From positions 1-33,947 of the forward strand of contig CADBKO010000031.1 of the NCBI GenBank assembly GCA_902795345.1: a stretch of DNA of 33,947 nt, read 5' to 3'. Source of the DNA: Oscillospiraceae bacterium. Lineage in GTDB: Bacteria > Bacillota > Clostridia > Oscillospirales > Oscillospiraceae. Numbering within the stretch: position 1 is the stretch's first letter; every line of letters begins with the position of its first letter. Below the pieces are notes generated by a model, which worked only from the letters and a program-made list of their open reading frames with translations, searched no databases and had not been told where the DNA came from. A program made the position numbers and the translations under genes. Positions 15,634 through 22,746 of the stretch are shown here, in pieces.

Positions 15634-15662
15634 AGTATATCATGAGCGAATAACCGTGTCAA
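15634..15662 (-). promoter_or_regulatory. Strong sigma-A-like promoter of MoaF-like operon
   Basis: On the minus strand TTGACA (15657-15662), 17-base spacer, TATACT (15634-15639), about 50 bases before the start at 15582. Confidence 0.8.
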
Positions 15663-15718
15663 AGCAAAAGCGGCCCAGAAAGCCCGGAATCTGTCTGCGA
15701 AAAGAAGCAGCGTATCTG

Positions 15719-16210
15719 TTACTTCTGAACGACGCGCTTGATCTTCTGCGGGCTTCGGCTGATATACGAGTTGATGAGCTCGCTCTCCGCTTTGGTCTGT
15801 GCATAAGCGGTCACGGTGATCGTCTTGGTGTTCCAGTCCCGCGTATAGCTGTCGGCAGCTACGTTGGTGATGTGATTTGCGGCAAGAAAATCCCTGAGCG
15901 CCTGCATGGCCTCCTTGTTGTCCGACATCAGGATATTCACATAGAGCCTGTCTTTGGAGAGCTTCTTGTTGACGGCCATCGCAAGGCAGCAGCCGAAGCC
16001 GCTGGCGACGGAAACGGCGATCATAGCCAGGCTCCCGTCCGCCGTCACGACCTGCTTTGTCACGCGATACCCGATATAGTTGGATACGGCAAGGGTCACA
16101 CCCGCCAGGATGCATTTCCCGTGCTGGATCAGGATCGTCTTTGAAGTACCGAGGGCATTGTCCAGGATCTTTGCTAAGAAAAGGATGCCGAGATGGAGTA
16201 TTGCTGTCAT
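15719..16210 (-). CDS. Small membrane protein, DUF5698/UPF0316-like
   Basis: About 163 residues. The first 95 or so residues hold two to three hydrophobic segments (LHLGILFLAKILDNALGT, ILAGVTLAVSNYIGY, LAMIAVSVASGFGCCLAMAV), and a soluble C-terminal domain follows with RLYVNILMSDNKEAMQALRDFL and YTRDWNTKTITVTAYAQTK, ending in basic residues. The layout matches the uncharacterised UPF0316/DUF5698 membrane protein family; no reaction is known. AGGAGGTGAT lies upstream: a GTG at 16225 is part of it, and ATG 16210 is about 12 bases beyond, so the start is uncertain by five codons. It sits downstream of the small transcription unit at 16.5-16.7 kb and may be fed by read-through from it. Confidence 0.75.
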   Translation of the reverse strand: MTAILHLGILFLAKILDNALGTSKTILIQHGKCILAGVTLAVSNYIGYRVTKQVVTADGSLAMIAVSVASGFGCCLAMAVNKKLSKDRLYVNILMSDNKEAMQALRDFLAANHITNVAADSYTRDWNTKTITVTAYAQTKAESELINSYISRSPQKIKRVVQK

Positions 16211-16466
16211 AGCTTGGATTATCACCTCCTAAGGAATTAAGACTCAGATATGCCGCCGTTCGCTTTCCTATGCGTCGGAGCGGCTCGACATCGAAAAAGA
16301 CAGAGCGGGAGCGCCGGATCGGCCCGAGACCCTTTCATCGTCTGCGCATGGGCCGGCTTGCCCGTTTGGTCTGCTGCATGTGCGGAGACGGTTTCGGAGT
16401 GGATCGGGCTTCGGCAGGGGAGAGAAGGAGGGTGCCGGAAAGAGGGGCCGATCCTCCGATGGGTGC

Positions 16467-16502
16467 AAAAATGCCGCTTGCCTCATACAAGACAAGCGGC
16501 AT
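16467..16502 (-). terminator. Rho-independent terminator, minus strand
   Basis: ATGCCGCTTG (16471-16480) pairs with CAAGCGGCAT (16493-16502), loop of 12. On the minus strand the stem is followed by TTTTTGC. It lies 22 bases after the 41-codon ORF and 257 bases before the membrane-protein gene. Confidence 0.85.
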
Positions 16503-16524
16503 GGATCATCCGGTCTGCCGGGTA

Positions 16525-16650
16525 CTACGAGACTATAGAGACGTCCCGCTCTGCCTTATATGAGCGTGCAGAAAGAGAATCCGCGCGAAAACTGCCCGGC
16601 ATGTGCTGTCCCATATTGCTTTTGCGTGAAAAAAAGCGAACGACCAGCAT
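16525..16650 (-). CDS. Putative 41-residue protein or leader peptide
   Basis: This ORF starts MLVVRFFSRKSNMG and ends AERDVSIVS. It has a plausible ribosome binding site (AAAGGAAAGAG about 5-8 bases before the ATG), lies 35 bases behind a good promoter and is followed at once by a strong terminator. The product is short, basic and serine-rich (several Arg/Lys, eight Ser), with no membrane segment. I recognise no family. The same 220-base transcript could instead be a small RNA, or a leader that attenuates expression of the membrane-protein gene downstream. Coding status is uncertain because no homologue can be checked here. Confidence 0.4.
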   Translation of the reverse strand: MLVVRFFSRKSNMGQHMPGSFRADSLSARSYKAERDVSIVS

Positions 16651-16690
16651 ATCTCTTTCCTTTCCGGGCTTTGCCCTGAATTTCTGCGAT

Positions 16691-16719
16691 ACTATACCAC
16701 CCCAAAGGGCCTCTGTAAA
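16691..16719 (-). promoter_or_regulatory. Promoter of small transcription unit
   Basis: On the minus strand TTTACA (16714-16719), 17-base spacer, TATAGT (16691-16696). The predicted start is near 16684. Confidence 0.65.
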
Positions 16720-16766
16720 TATACCTGGGGTATAAATGACCTTACAATTGTGTAACAAGCGGCGGG

Positions 16767-16946
16767 TCAGCCGATCAGAACCGTTCTTGAAGCGCCGTCC
16801 CAGCCGACGTCGTAGCCGAAGAATTCTGCCAGATAGCGGACAGGGGCATACGTCCGGTCGCTGACGATCACTGCCGCGGTGTCCATGGGGATCCGGTCTC
16901 CGCCGCCCGTGCGGGCTTCGGTGCTTCCGATGGGGAAGTATACGCC
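16767..16946 (-). pseudogene. Remnant of copper amine oxidase N-terminal-like domain
   Basis: The last 59 codons before a TGA at 16767 read as the stalk-like Cu_amine_oxidN1 domain common in clostridial surface proteins: IPMDTAAVIVSDRTYAPVRYLAEFFGYDVGWDG followed by SRTVLIG fits the P-V-R-x-x-A-E-x-x-G and W-D-x-x-x-x-T-V patterns (motif at about 16770-16890). Upstream the frame turns into low-complexity Pro/Ser/Arg residues without a start or signal peptide, so only a 3' fragment remains. The family binds the cell surface; no catalytic part is implied. Confidence 0.55.
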
Positions 16947-17376
16947 TGAGAACCTATGCCGCAGGGAGGGAGTTGAAAGGCTGCGTGACGCGGTCTCAAG
17001 GCTTCTCTTTGGCTCCTCGATGGGACCGTTCTCGCGGGCTCGGGGCGGTTTTGCTGCTGCGTATCCCGGAGAGCCCAGGAGAATCGGCTCCATGGGCCCG
17101 GGCCGCCTAAATGATCAGATCGTCGTCCCTGTCCATGCCCATCTCGTAGGGATCTCTTACCCTCTCCCGCTCCTCCTGCTGCGGGCGCTCCGGGCTGAGG
17201 TCGGCTTCCCGGATGGTGCCTTCCTTTTTTTTCTTCACCGCTCAATCACAATTGAGGACAGACTTTGAAAAAGGCCGTCCTTTGCCTCTTTATTTACAGC
17301 GAAAGATGCACTATACTTGCCTTGAAGAGCCAATATTCGGAACGACTGCTTAAAAGAAACAAGGGAAGGAATCGTT
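16947..17376. other. Degenerate intergenic stretch
   Basis: This part of the 726-base gap between 16650 and 17377 shows no convincing gene except the short charged ORF at 17107-17238. A weak plus-strand promoter candidate, TTTATT-17-TATACT (17289-17317), precedes the YhaM-like gene. The many short frames seen here have no ribosome binding sites and biased Pro/Arg/Gly composition. Confidence 0.4.
17107..17238 (-). CDS. Short charged ORF, possibly a gene end
   Basis: On the minus strand a GTG-started frame of 43 codons begins KKKKEGTIREADLSPE and ends YEMGMDRDDDLII. The composition is highly charged and unlike the shadow frames around it, and the end looks like a genuine C-terminus. A stop lies two codons upstream of the GTG and no good ribosome binding site is visible. 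It may be a decayed fragment next to the amine-oxidase-like remnant rather than a working gene. I recognise no family. Confidence 0.25.
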   Translation of the reverse strand: MKKKKEGTIREADLSPERPQQEERERVRDPYEMGMDRDDDLII

Positions 17377-18324
17377 ATGGAGCAGAACATCCGCATTGCA
17401 GACATGGTTCCTGGACAGCAGCTCCAGGGCTTCTATATCCTTAAGGACATCCGCTGCAAGACCTCGTCGAACGGAAGCCCGTTCCTCAGCGCCAGGATCC
17501 AGGATGCGACGGGGGAGCTGGACTCGAAGATCTGGAACTATTCCGGTCCCCTGACCGGGGAGGACAGCGGCAAGGTCATGCTCATCCGGGGCGAAGTCAC
17601 TGAATATAACGGATCTTTGCAGTTCATCATCCACCGGATCCGTCCGGCGCAGGAAGGGGATCATTATGATATCGCGGAGCTGGTCCCTTCCGCCCCGATA
17701 GATGCCGGATCGGCGCTTAATGAGGTAAGGGAGATCCTAGCCTCCATAGAAGACGGGGAATACAGGTCGCTCTGCCAGACCATGCTGGAGCGGCACCTCG
17801 ATTCGTTCCTTACGATCCCGGCGGCCAAGAGCGTGCATCACGCGTTCCGTTCCGGCCTCCTGATGCATACCCTCAATATGCTCAGAGCCGCAGACTTCCT
17901 GGCCGGACTGTACAGGGAGGTCATCGACAGGAGCCTGCTGCTGGCCGGCGCTTTTCTCCATGATTTCGGTAAGGAACGCGAAATGGTCCGTTCGGAACTC
18001 GGCCTGGTCACGGATTATTCTGCTCCGGGCCTGTTGCTGGGCCACCTTTACATGGGCGCGCAGGAGGTTTCGGAGATCGCGCATGAGCAGGGGATGGCGG
18101 AAGAAAAGACGATGCTCCTGCAGCACCTGATCCTTTCCCATCATGGCCAGCCGGAATACGGGGCCGCAGTGGAGCCGCAGTGCGCGGAAAGCGAGCTCCT
18201 TTCCATAATCGACCTCATGGACAGCCGGATGGAGATCTATGCGGAGGCTGTTTCGGAACTGACGCCGGGCAGCTTCTCCGGAAAACTGTTCGCCCTCGGC
18301 AAGGCGGTCTACCGGCATCGCTGA
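17377..18324 (+). CDS. yhaM: YhaM-like 3'-5' exoribonuclease (OB fold plus HD)
   Basis: A 315-residue cytoplasmic nuclease of the YhaM/CBF1 family, which trims RNA or single-stranded DNA from the 3' end with metal help. Residues about 15-95 form an OB-fold nucleic acid binding domain (FYILKDIRCKTSSNGSPFL, GELDSKIWNY). Residues about 150-300 form an HD domain: HHAFRSGLLMHTLNM, the HD pair in AGAFLHDFGK, GHLYMG and LQHLILSHHGQPEYGA, with a final acidic metal ligand in IIDLMDS. AAGGGAAGGA ends 6 bases before the ATG. The length matches the Bacillus enzyme. Its neighbour is a nitroreductase 229 bases downstream; no functional link is evident. Confidence 0.9.
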   Translation: MEQNIRIADMVPGQQLQGFYILKDIRCKTSSNGSPFLSARIQDATGELDSKIWNYSGPLTGEDSGKVMLIRGEVTEYNGSLQFIIHRIRPAQEGDHYDIAELVPSAPIDAGSALNEVREILASIEDGEYRSLCQTMLERHLDSFLTIPAAKSVHHAFRSGLLMHTLNMLRAADFLAGLYREVIDRSLLLAGAFLHDFGKEREMVRSELGLVTDYSAPGLLLGHLYMGAQEVSEIAHEQGMAEEKTMLLQHLILSHHGQPEYGAAVEPQCAESELLSIIDLMDSRMEIYAEAVSELTPGSFSGKLFALGKAVYRHR

Positions 18325-18553
18325 TCCCGGGAGGCTTTCCTTCGGCGGGTGCTGTCACGAAAGGACAACATGACAGAAGCCTGCGGGCCCTGAAAGAGAA
18401 GCGGAACGAGGCGCAGAGACAATATCGGAATACCGATAGATCCCGGCTTGTGGGAATACCGCTGAAGCGAAGCGTTCAGGAATGAAGCATACGCCGATCA
18501 GCAGCTTCCGGAAATCCGGCTTTTCGGAAAAAGCGAATCACGGAGGGATACAT

Positions 18554-19078
18554 ATGACCTTTATGGAACTAGCGAGGAACCGGTATTCAGAGCGTTATTT
18601 CAGTTCGCGGCCTGTGGAAGAGGAGAAGCTCGCGCAGATCCTCGAAGCCGGCAGGATCGCACCCACAGGCTGCAATTATCAGCCGCAGCGGATCTATGTG
18701 ATCCGGAGCAGGGAAGCCATGGAAAAAGCGATCAGCACAAAAGCCTCCCTGTATGGCTGCCCGCTGGCGCTCCTGGTATGTTACGACAAAGAGACCGTCT
18801 GGAAGAATCCGGGGGACAGGAATTATGAGGCGTATAACTGCGGCGAGCAGGACGCCAGCTCGGTTGCCGCCAGTATGATGTTCGAAGCGGAAGAACTGGG
18901 AGTTCACAGCCTTTGGATCCGGGGCTTTGATTCCCGGGATGTGATCGAAGCCTTTGACCTGCCCGCAGCTCATGTGCTGGTTTTGATGCTCGCTTTGGGG
19001 TATCCGTCGGACAAAAGCCATCCCGCGCATCTGCACGGGAAGCGGAAAGCAATGGAAGAGACCGTGAAGTTCATCTGA
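18554..19078 (+). CDS. Nitroreductase-family flavoprotein
   Basis: A 174-residue FMN enzyme of the nitroreductase superfamily, working as a homodimer with NAD(P)H. The N-terminus MELARNRYSERYF gives the usual R-x-S-x-R phosphate contacts, followed by ILEAGRIAPTGCNYQPQRIYVI (the APS/T-x-x-N-x-Q-P-W/Q motif), the central EQDASSVAASMMFEAEELG helix and the end LALGYPSDKSH. CGGAGGG lies 7 bases before ATG 18554; an upstream in-frame ATG at 18482 has no such site. The short length fits the small clostridial subgroup. The natural substrate is unknown. A strong terminator follows. Confidence 0.9.
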   Translation: MTFMELARNRYSERYFSSRPVEEEKLAQILEAGRIAPTGCNYQPQRIYVIRSREAMEKAISTKASLYGCPLALLVCYDKETVWKNPGDRNYEAYNCGEQDASSVAASMMFEAEELGVHSLWIRGFDSRDVIEAFDLPAAHVLVLMLALGYPSDKSHPAHLHGKRKAMEETVKFI

Positions 19079-19108
19079 CGCCGGCGCCCTGCAGCCGGCA
19101 ACAGCTGA

Positions 19109-19144
19109 GAGGAGGCCATCCGCCTGGGATGGCCTCCTCCTTTT
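19109..19144 (+). terminator. Rho-independent terminator
   Basis: GAGGAGGCCATCC (19109-19121) pairs with GGATGGCCTCCTC (19127-19139), followed by CTTTT. It ends the nitroreductase gene and faces the convergent cupin gene. Confidence 0.85.
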
Positions 19145-19186
19145 CGCCTTTTTGAAGATACGGGTCCTGCGGAGCGGAATCAGTCC

Positions 19187-20329
19187 TTATTTCGTCCGCT
19201 TCATCTGCAAAAACAGCTCGTCGCCGGGGGTCGGATCGGTTATGGTGGTCTCGTCGTTGTAAACGAGGACCTTCCTGCCGTTCACCGTCTCCTGGGTCAG
19301 CCGGTAGCGCTTTTTATCGTGGGGATAGAAGGGGATAAAGCAGATGGGTTTCCCCGCCCGGCGGACCGTGATCTTCCCCCGCCAGGTACCGGGTGGCACG
19401 ATGACCATGCCGGGCTTCGTGAAGACTATGGGCTTCATGTGTTCGGGATCGTCGCCCAGCATGACCTCGATTTCGGCGTCAAAGGTCTCCCACGGCTCCA
19501 CCACATCACAGCCCGAGAACCAGAGGAACTCCGCTGCCTGCCCGTTGCTGACCGGCTGCTCATCCCCCAGCTCGCAGGGCTTCGTAATGATGTTGAAGCT
19601 GAACTGCTGGACGGTGTTCGGCATGTCCTCCTTACCCTTGAATACACAGCGGGGATTCATCACGGCATCGCCCAGGGTGTGGTAATCCTTTCGCAGCTCC
19701 ACGATGCAGTGTTTATACTTCCCCACAGTGGAGGCGTTTTTGTAAAACGGCTCCATATACTTGCGGACGTCCTCCTCCGTCTGGTCCGGATCGGTGAAGC
19801 AAAGGCCGCAGAAGGTGCAGGGGCTGGCGGGATCCTTTACGCAGTAGCGGATCTTGTCCTTTTCATAGATCCATTCCTCGTTGCCGCTGGAGTCCTCTCT
19901 GGGATAGACCCTTCCGATGGTGGTGCCCACATATTGAAGCATGGTATTGATGCCGCGCTTCACCTTCTTGAAGTAGACCGGGCTGTGGAACACGCCGGCG
20001 GGCGCCCAGACGATGGAGGGCTTCGTGATGTTGTAGATCTCCATGGACTGGGCCGTGTCGCCGATACAGAAGGCCACCTCAAATTCCGACTCGAAGATAT
20101 TCGCAAGATCCGCTCCCGTAAATACGAAGAAGTTGTGAGCCCCGTCGTGGATATGGGGGATGTCCATGGTCCCCACCCTCGTCGCCACCAGGAAGCCCTG
20201 GCCAAAACTGACGTCGGGAACAAAGGAATCGTCGTTGAAGAATTCCATCCGATAGGGCGCGTAGCCCGCCCAGTTCACCTTGTTGTCCTTTTTCGGAAAG
20301 GGATAAAAGCGTTTGTCAAGCTCCAGCAT
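19187..20329 (-). CDS. Double-cupin protein with cysteine motif
   Basis: A 380-residue protein with two beta-barrel halves. The N-terminal cupin has possible metal ligands in PHIHDGAHNFFVF and VFHSPVYF. The C-terminal half (FDAEIEVMLG, FTKPGMVIVPPGTWRGKI) keeps the fold pattern but lacks the histidines. Between them lies RYCVKDPASPCTFCGLCF, a cysteine cluster of ferredoxin-like spacing (CxxCxxC) that could bind iron-sulfur or zinc. AGGAGG lies 9 bases before ATG 20329, so the longer frame to 20404, which overlaps the upstream gene, is rejected. It follows the flavoprotein gene by 34 bases and must be co-transcribed with it. A role as partner or substrate-modifying enzyme for that reductase is inference; no close family is known to me. 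Confidence 0.75.
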   Translation of the reverse strand: MLELDKRFYPFPKKDNKVNWAGYAPYRMEFFNDDSFVPDVSFGQGFLVATRVGTMDIPHIHDGAHNFFVFTGADLANIFESEFEVAFCIGDTAQSMEIYNITKPSIVWAPAGVFHSPVYFKKVKRGINTMLQYVGTTIGRVYPREDSSGNEEWIYEKDKIRYCVKDPASPCTFCGLCFTDPDQTEEDVRKYMEPFYKNASTVGKYKHCIVELRKDYHTLGDAVMNPRCVFKGKEDMPNTVQQFSFNIITKPCELGDEQPVSNGQAAEFLWFSGCDVVEPWETFDAEIEVMLGDDPEHMKPIVFTKPGMVIVPPGTWRGKITVRRAGKPICFIPFYPHDKKRYRLTQETVNGRKVLVYNDETTITDPTPGDELFLQMKRTK

Positions 20330-20363
20330 TTCAATGACCTCCTGTTTCCAGTCTGTGTGCTTT

Positions 20364-22361
20364 TCAGAAATAGCGCAGGGACTCGAAGGCTCCGTGAACG
20401 GCATCCCGCACGTCGCCCGAAGCCTGGCAGTCGCCGATCACGAAGAAATTGCTCTCCGGGCAGCAGCCCAGGAACTTCCAGGCCTCCTGACTCCGGGGCT
20501 TCATGCCCACGGCGAAAAGCACGGTGTCCGCTTCGATCTCCCACAGCTCTCCGCTGTCCGCGTTCTGAACGATCACCCGGTCGTCCCGGATCTCCAGCAG
20601 CTTCCAGCCCAGCTCCCGGCGCACATGATGCTCCTCCATGAGCTTGGTGAGGATGTACTCAGCGCCGGTATTCACAAGGCTGCAATTCTTGTCCATATCG
20701 ATCACGACGACTTCCTTGCCCTCCATGGCCAGGTGGATGCCCGCCTCGGTGCCCACGGAGGAACCGCCGACGACCACGACCTTCTGTCCGCAGGGATATT
20801 TGCCGTTTTCCACATCCGGGGCCCAGTGGACATGGGGCTTGTCCCAGCCGGGCACCTTCGGAATGACGGGATCCGCGCCGATGGCCATGACCACGGCGTC
20901 ATACTTTTCCGCCGCCAGCATCTCCGGCGTAGCCTCCGTGTTCAGGAAGCGGCGGACCTTCGCGCAGGAGCCGAAGGTGCGCAGATAGGCGAGGTAATCC
21001 CGCAGGTCCTGCTTGAAGGAAGCGGCTACGCCGTTTGCCACGTTGCCGCCGAAGTCGGCGTTCTTTTCATAGATCGTCACGTCATGCCCCCGCTCCAGCA
21101 GCACCTTGACCGCTTCGATACCGGCAGGCCCGCCGCCGACCACGGCCACCTTTTTGCTTACGGGAGCCCTGGGCAGCACGCCTTCGGGGTATTCCTCATA
21201 CATGCCGTACATGGGATTCACCGCGCAGGGGAAAGCGGGCGGCGTGCTCATGCGGAAGCAGGCGCAGCGCAGGCAGGGGGTGTGCTCGTATTCCCGGCCC
21301 TCCGCGTATTTCCGCACCATCTCGAAGTCCGCGTTCAGCGCCCGGTGCATGGCGACGAAATCCGCCTTGCCGGAGGCGATGATCTCCTCCGCCTGGGCGA
21401 TGTCCTTGATGGAGCCCACGGTATTCACGATCAGGTCCGGATAGGTCTTCTTGACGTCCGCCGCAAAATGGACGTTGTACATCTGATCCAGAGCGTAGGG
21501 CTGATACATATACTGCATGTACTGCGGCTCTCCCCAGACGTCGTGGATGCCGCCGGAGACATGGAGGATATCCACCTTGTCCTTGATATAGGAGATGAAT
21601 TTCAGCGCCTCGTCGAAATGGGTGCCCTGGGTGGGGTGGAATTCCTCGGCGGAGATGCGGTATTCGATCACGAAGTTTTCCCCGACCCTGGCGCGGACCG
21701 CGTCCAGCACCTCCACGGCGAAGCGGGCGCGGTTTTCCGTGCTCCCGCCGTATTCGTCCGTGCGCCGGTTGAAAAAGGGGCTGGCAAACTGGGCAAAAAG
21801 ATTGCCGTGGGCCCCGTGAAGCATCAGCATTTTCATGCCGGCCTTCTTGCAGAGTTCCGCGGCAAAGGCAAATTTCTCCACCGTCTCCCGGATCTTTTCT
21901 TTGCTCATCTCCACGGTGGGGATGGGGTCGCGCCCCAGCTGCGCGGCACGCTTGCGCTCCGCGACGGTGATGAAGCTGGAGGAGCTGTAAGCGGCGCGTC
22001 CGCCCACCCGCTCGGGGATGTTGTCCTTGCCGCAGTGGCAGAGCTCCAGATTCGCATGGGCGCCGTAGCTCTCGCACATCTGGCTGAACTTCGCCAGCTG
22101 GTTCACGCAGGCGGGATCGGAGAGCTGGAGCTGCCCGTCCTCGTCGCTGCTCTCCGTGATGTCGATGGTGCAGTTTCCGACGGAGACGATGGCGATGCCG
22201 CCCTTGGCGAACATGCGGAAGCAGCGGATGAATCTGTCCGTGACAAAGCCGCGCTCATCCCCGGTTCCCAGCGCTCCCGGGGGAGCCAATTCGATCCGAT
22301 TCTTGAAGGTGACGCCCCGGATGGTGATGGGGGCGAATACATGGGGATATTTCGTTGACAT
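20364..22361 (-). CDS. OYE/2,4-dienoyl-CoA reductase-like flavoenzyme
   Basis: A 665-residue FMN/Fe-S/FAD reductase of the family of FadH, trimethylamine dehydrogenase and clostridial enoate or bile-acid reductases. Residues 1-340 are the old-yellow-enzyme barrel (FKNRIELAPPGALG, MLHGAHGNLFAQFASPFFNRRTDEYGG without gaps). Cys363, 366, 368 and 379 follow as CLRCACF and FPCAVNP. Then come two dinucleotide folds: VAVVGGGPAGIEAVKVLLERG for FAD and VVVVGGSSVGTEAGIHLA for NAD(P)H. The Fe-S loop is shorter than in E. coli FadH (C-x2-C-x3-C-x11-C). Expected reaction: reduction of an activated C=C bond. ATG 22361 has AGGAGG upstream and its own promoter. It forms an operon with the double cupin. Confidence 0.9.
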   Translation of the reverse strand: MSTKYPHVFAPITIRGVTFKNRIELAPPGALGTGDERGFVTDRFIRCFRMFAKGGIAIVSVGNCTIDITESSDEDGQLQLSDPACVNQLAKFSQMCESYGAHANLELCHCGKDNIPERVGGRAAYSSSSFITVAERKRAAQLGRDPIPTVEMSKEKIRETVEKFAFAAELCKKAGMKMLMLHGAHGNLFAQFASPFFNRRTDEYGGSTENRARFAVEVLDAVRARVGENFVIEYRISAEEFHPTQGTHFDEALKFISYIKDKVDILHVSGGIHDVWGEPQYMQYMYQPYALDQMYNVHFAADVKKTYPDLIVNTVGSIKDIAQAEEIIASGKADFVAMHRALNADFEMVRKYAEGREYEHTPCLRCACFRMSTPPAFPCAVNPMYGMYEEYPEGVLPRAPVSKKVAVVGGGPAGIEAVKVLLERGHDVTIYEKNADFGGNVANGVAASFKQDLRDYLAYLRTFGSCAKVRRFLNTEATPEMLAAEKYDAVVMAIGADPVIPKVPGWDKPHVHWAPDVENGKYPCGQKVVVVGGSSVGTEAGIHLAMEGKEVVVIDMDKNCSLVNTGAEYILTKLMEEHHVRRELGWKLLEIRDDRVIVQNADSGELWEIEADTVLFAVGMKPRSQEAWKFLGCCPESNFFVIGDCQASGDVRDAVHGAFESLRYF

Positions 22362-22392
22362 GGCTGCGCCTCCTCGTTTATTTCTGTAAAAT

Positions 22393-22421
22393 AGTATATC
22401 ATGAAATGCCTGCTTTGTGAA
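22393..22421 (-). promoter_or_regulatory. Promoter of flavoenzyme-cupin operon
   Basis: On the minus strand TTCACA (22416-22421), 17-base spacer, TATACT (22393-22398). The gap 22362-22746 otherwise holds this promoter, a small CGGCT/AGCCG hairpin (about 22582-22598) and the terminator of the upstream operon; I see no gene in it. Confidence 0.65.
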
Positions 22422-22601
22422 GCCTCACACTATTCTCGGCCGTTTGTCCATAGAGACAATGAGAAAGAATCCCGCAAAAACGGGGACATTGACCGGACTG
22501 CGGCAGGTATACTGACCGATTATCTTGAGATGAGCGATGTGAAGTCCGGCTCAACGGGGCAAGAAAGGGGGGGGGAGATTTGCGGCTTTTTGAGCCGAAG
22601 A

Positions 22602-22638
22602 TAAAAAAGACAGACACGGCGGAAAACCGCCATGTCTG
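22602..22638 (-). terminator. Terminator of the long ligase-VOR operon
   Basis: On the minus strand a 12-bp stem (22627-22638 with 22611-22622, one G-U pair) with loop TTTT is followed by TCTTTTTTA. It lies about 110 bases after the stop at 22747. Confidence 0.85.
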
Positions 22639-22746
22639 CCAAATGTTTGCGTGAAAGCACTCTTTTCTGTTCTGGTTCAAACCCGGGGTCATTCCGGCTT
22701 CGCAGGGGAAAAGCGCTGAATTCTGCGAATCGCTTTTTTGTTTTCC

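Noticed and set aside
16600..16690. A c-di-GMP (GEMM-type) riboswitch, because of GGGCAAAGCCCGG-like sequence on the minus strand
   Set aside because: The second conserved half of that riboswitch (GACGCAAAGC and its tetraloop receptor arrangement) is not present.
16250..16735. A 161-codon plus-strand frame
   Set aside because: No ribosome binding site or family, and it spans a clear minus-strand promoter and terminator.
18325..18553. A regulatory RNA between the YhaM-like and nitroreductase genes
   Set aside because: Only short weak hairpins (CTGTCA/TGACAG and TATCGG/CCGATA at 18423-18438) are visible, with no T-run or known motif.
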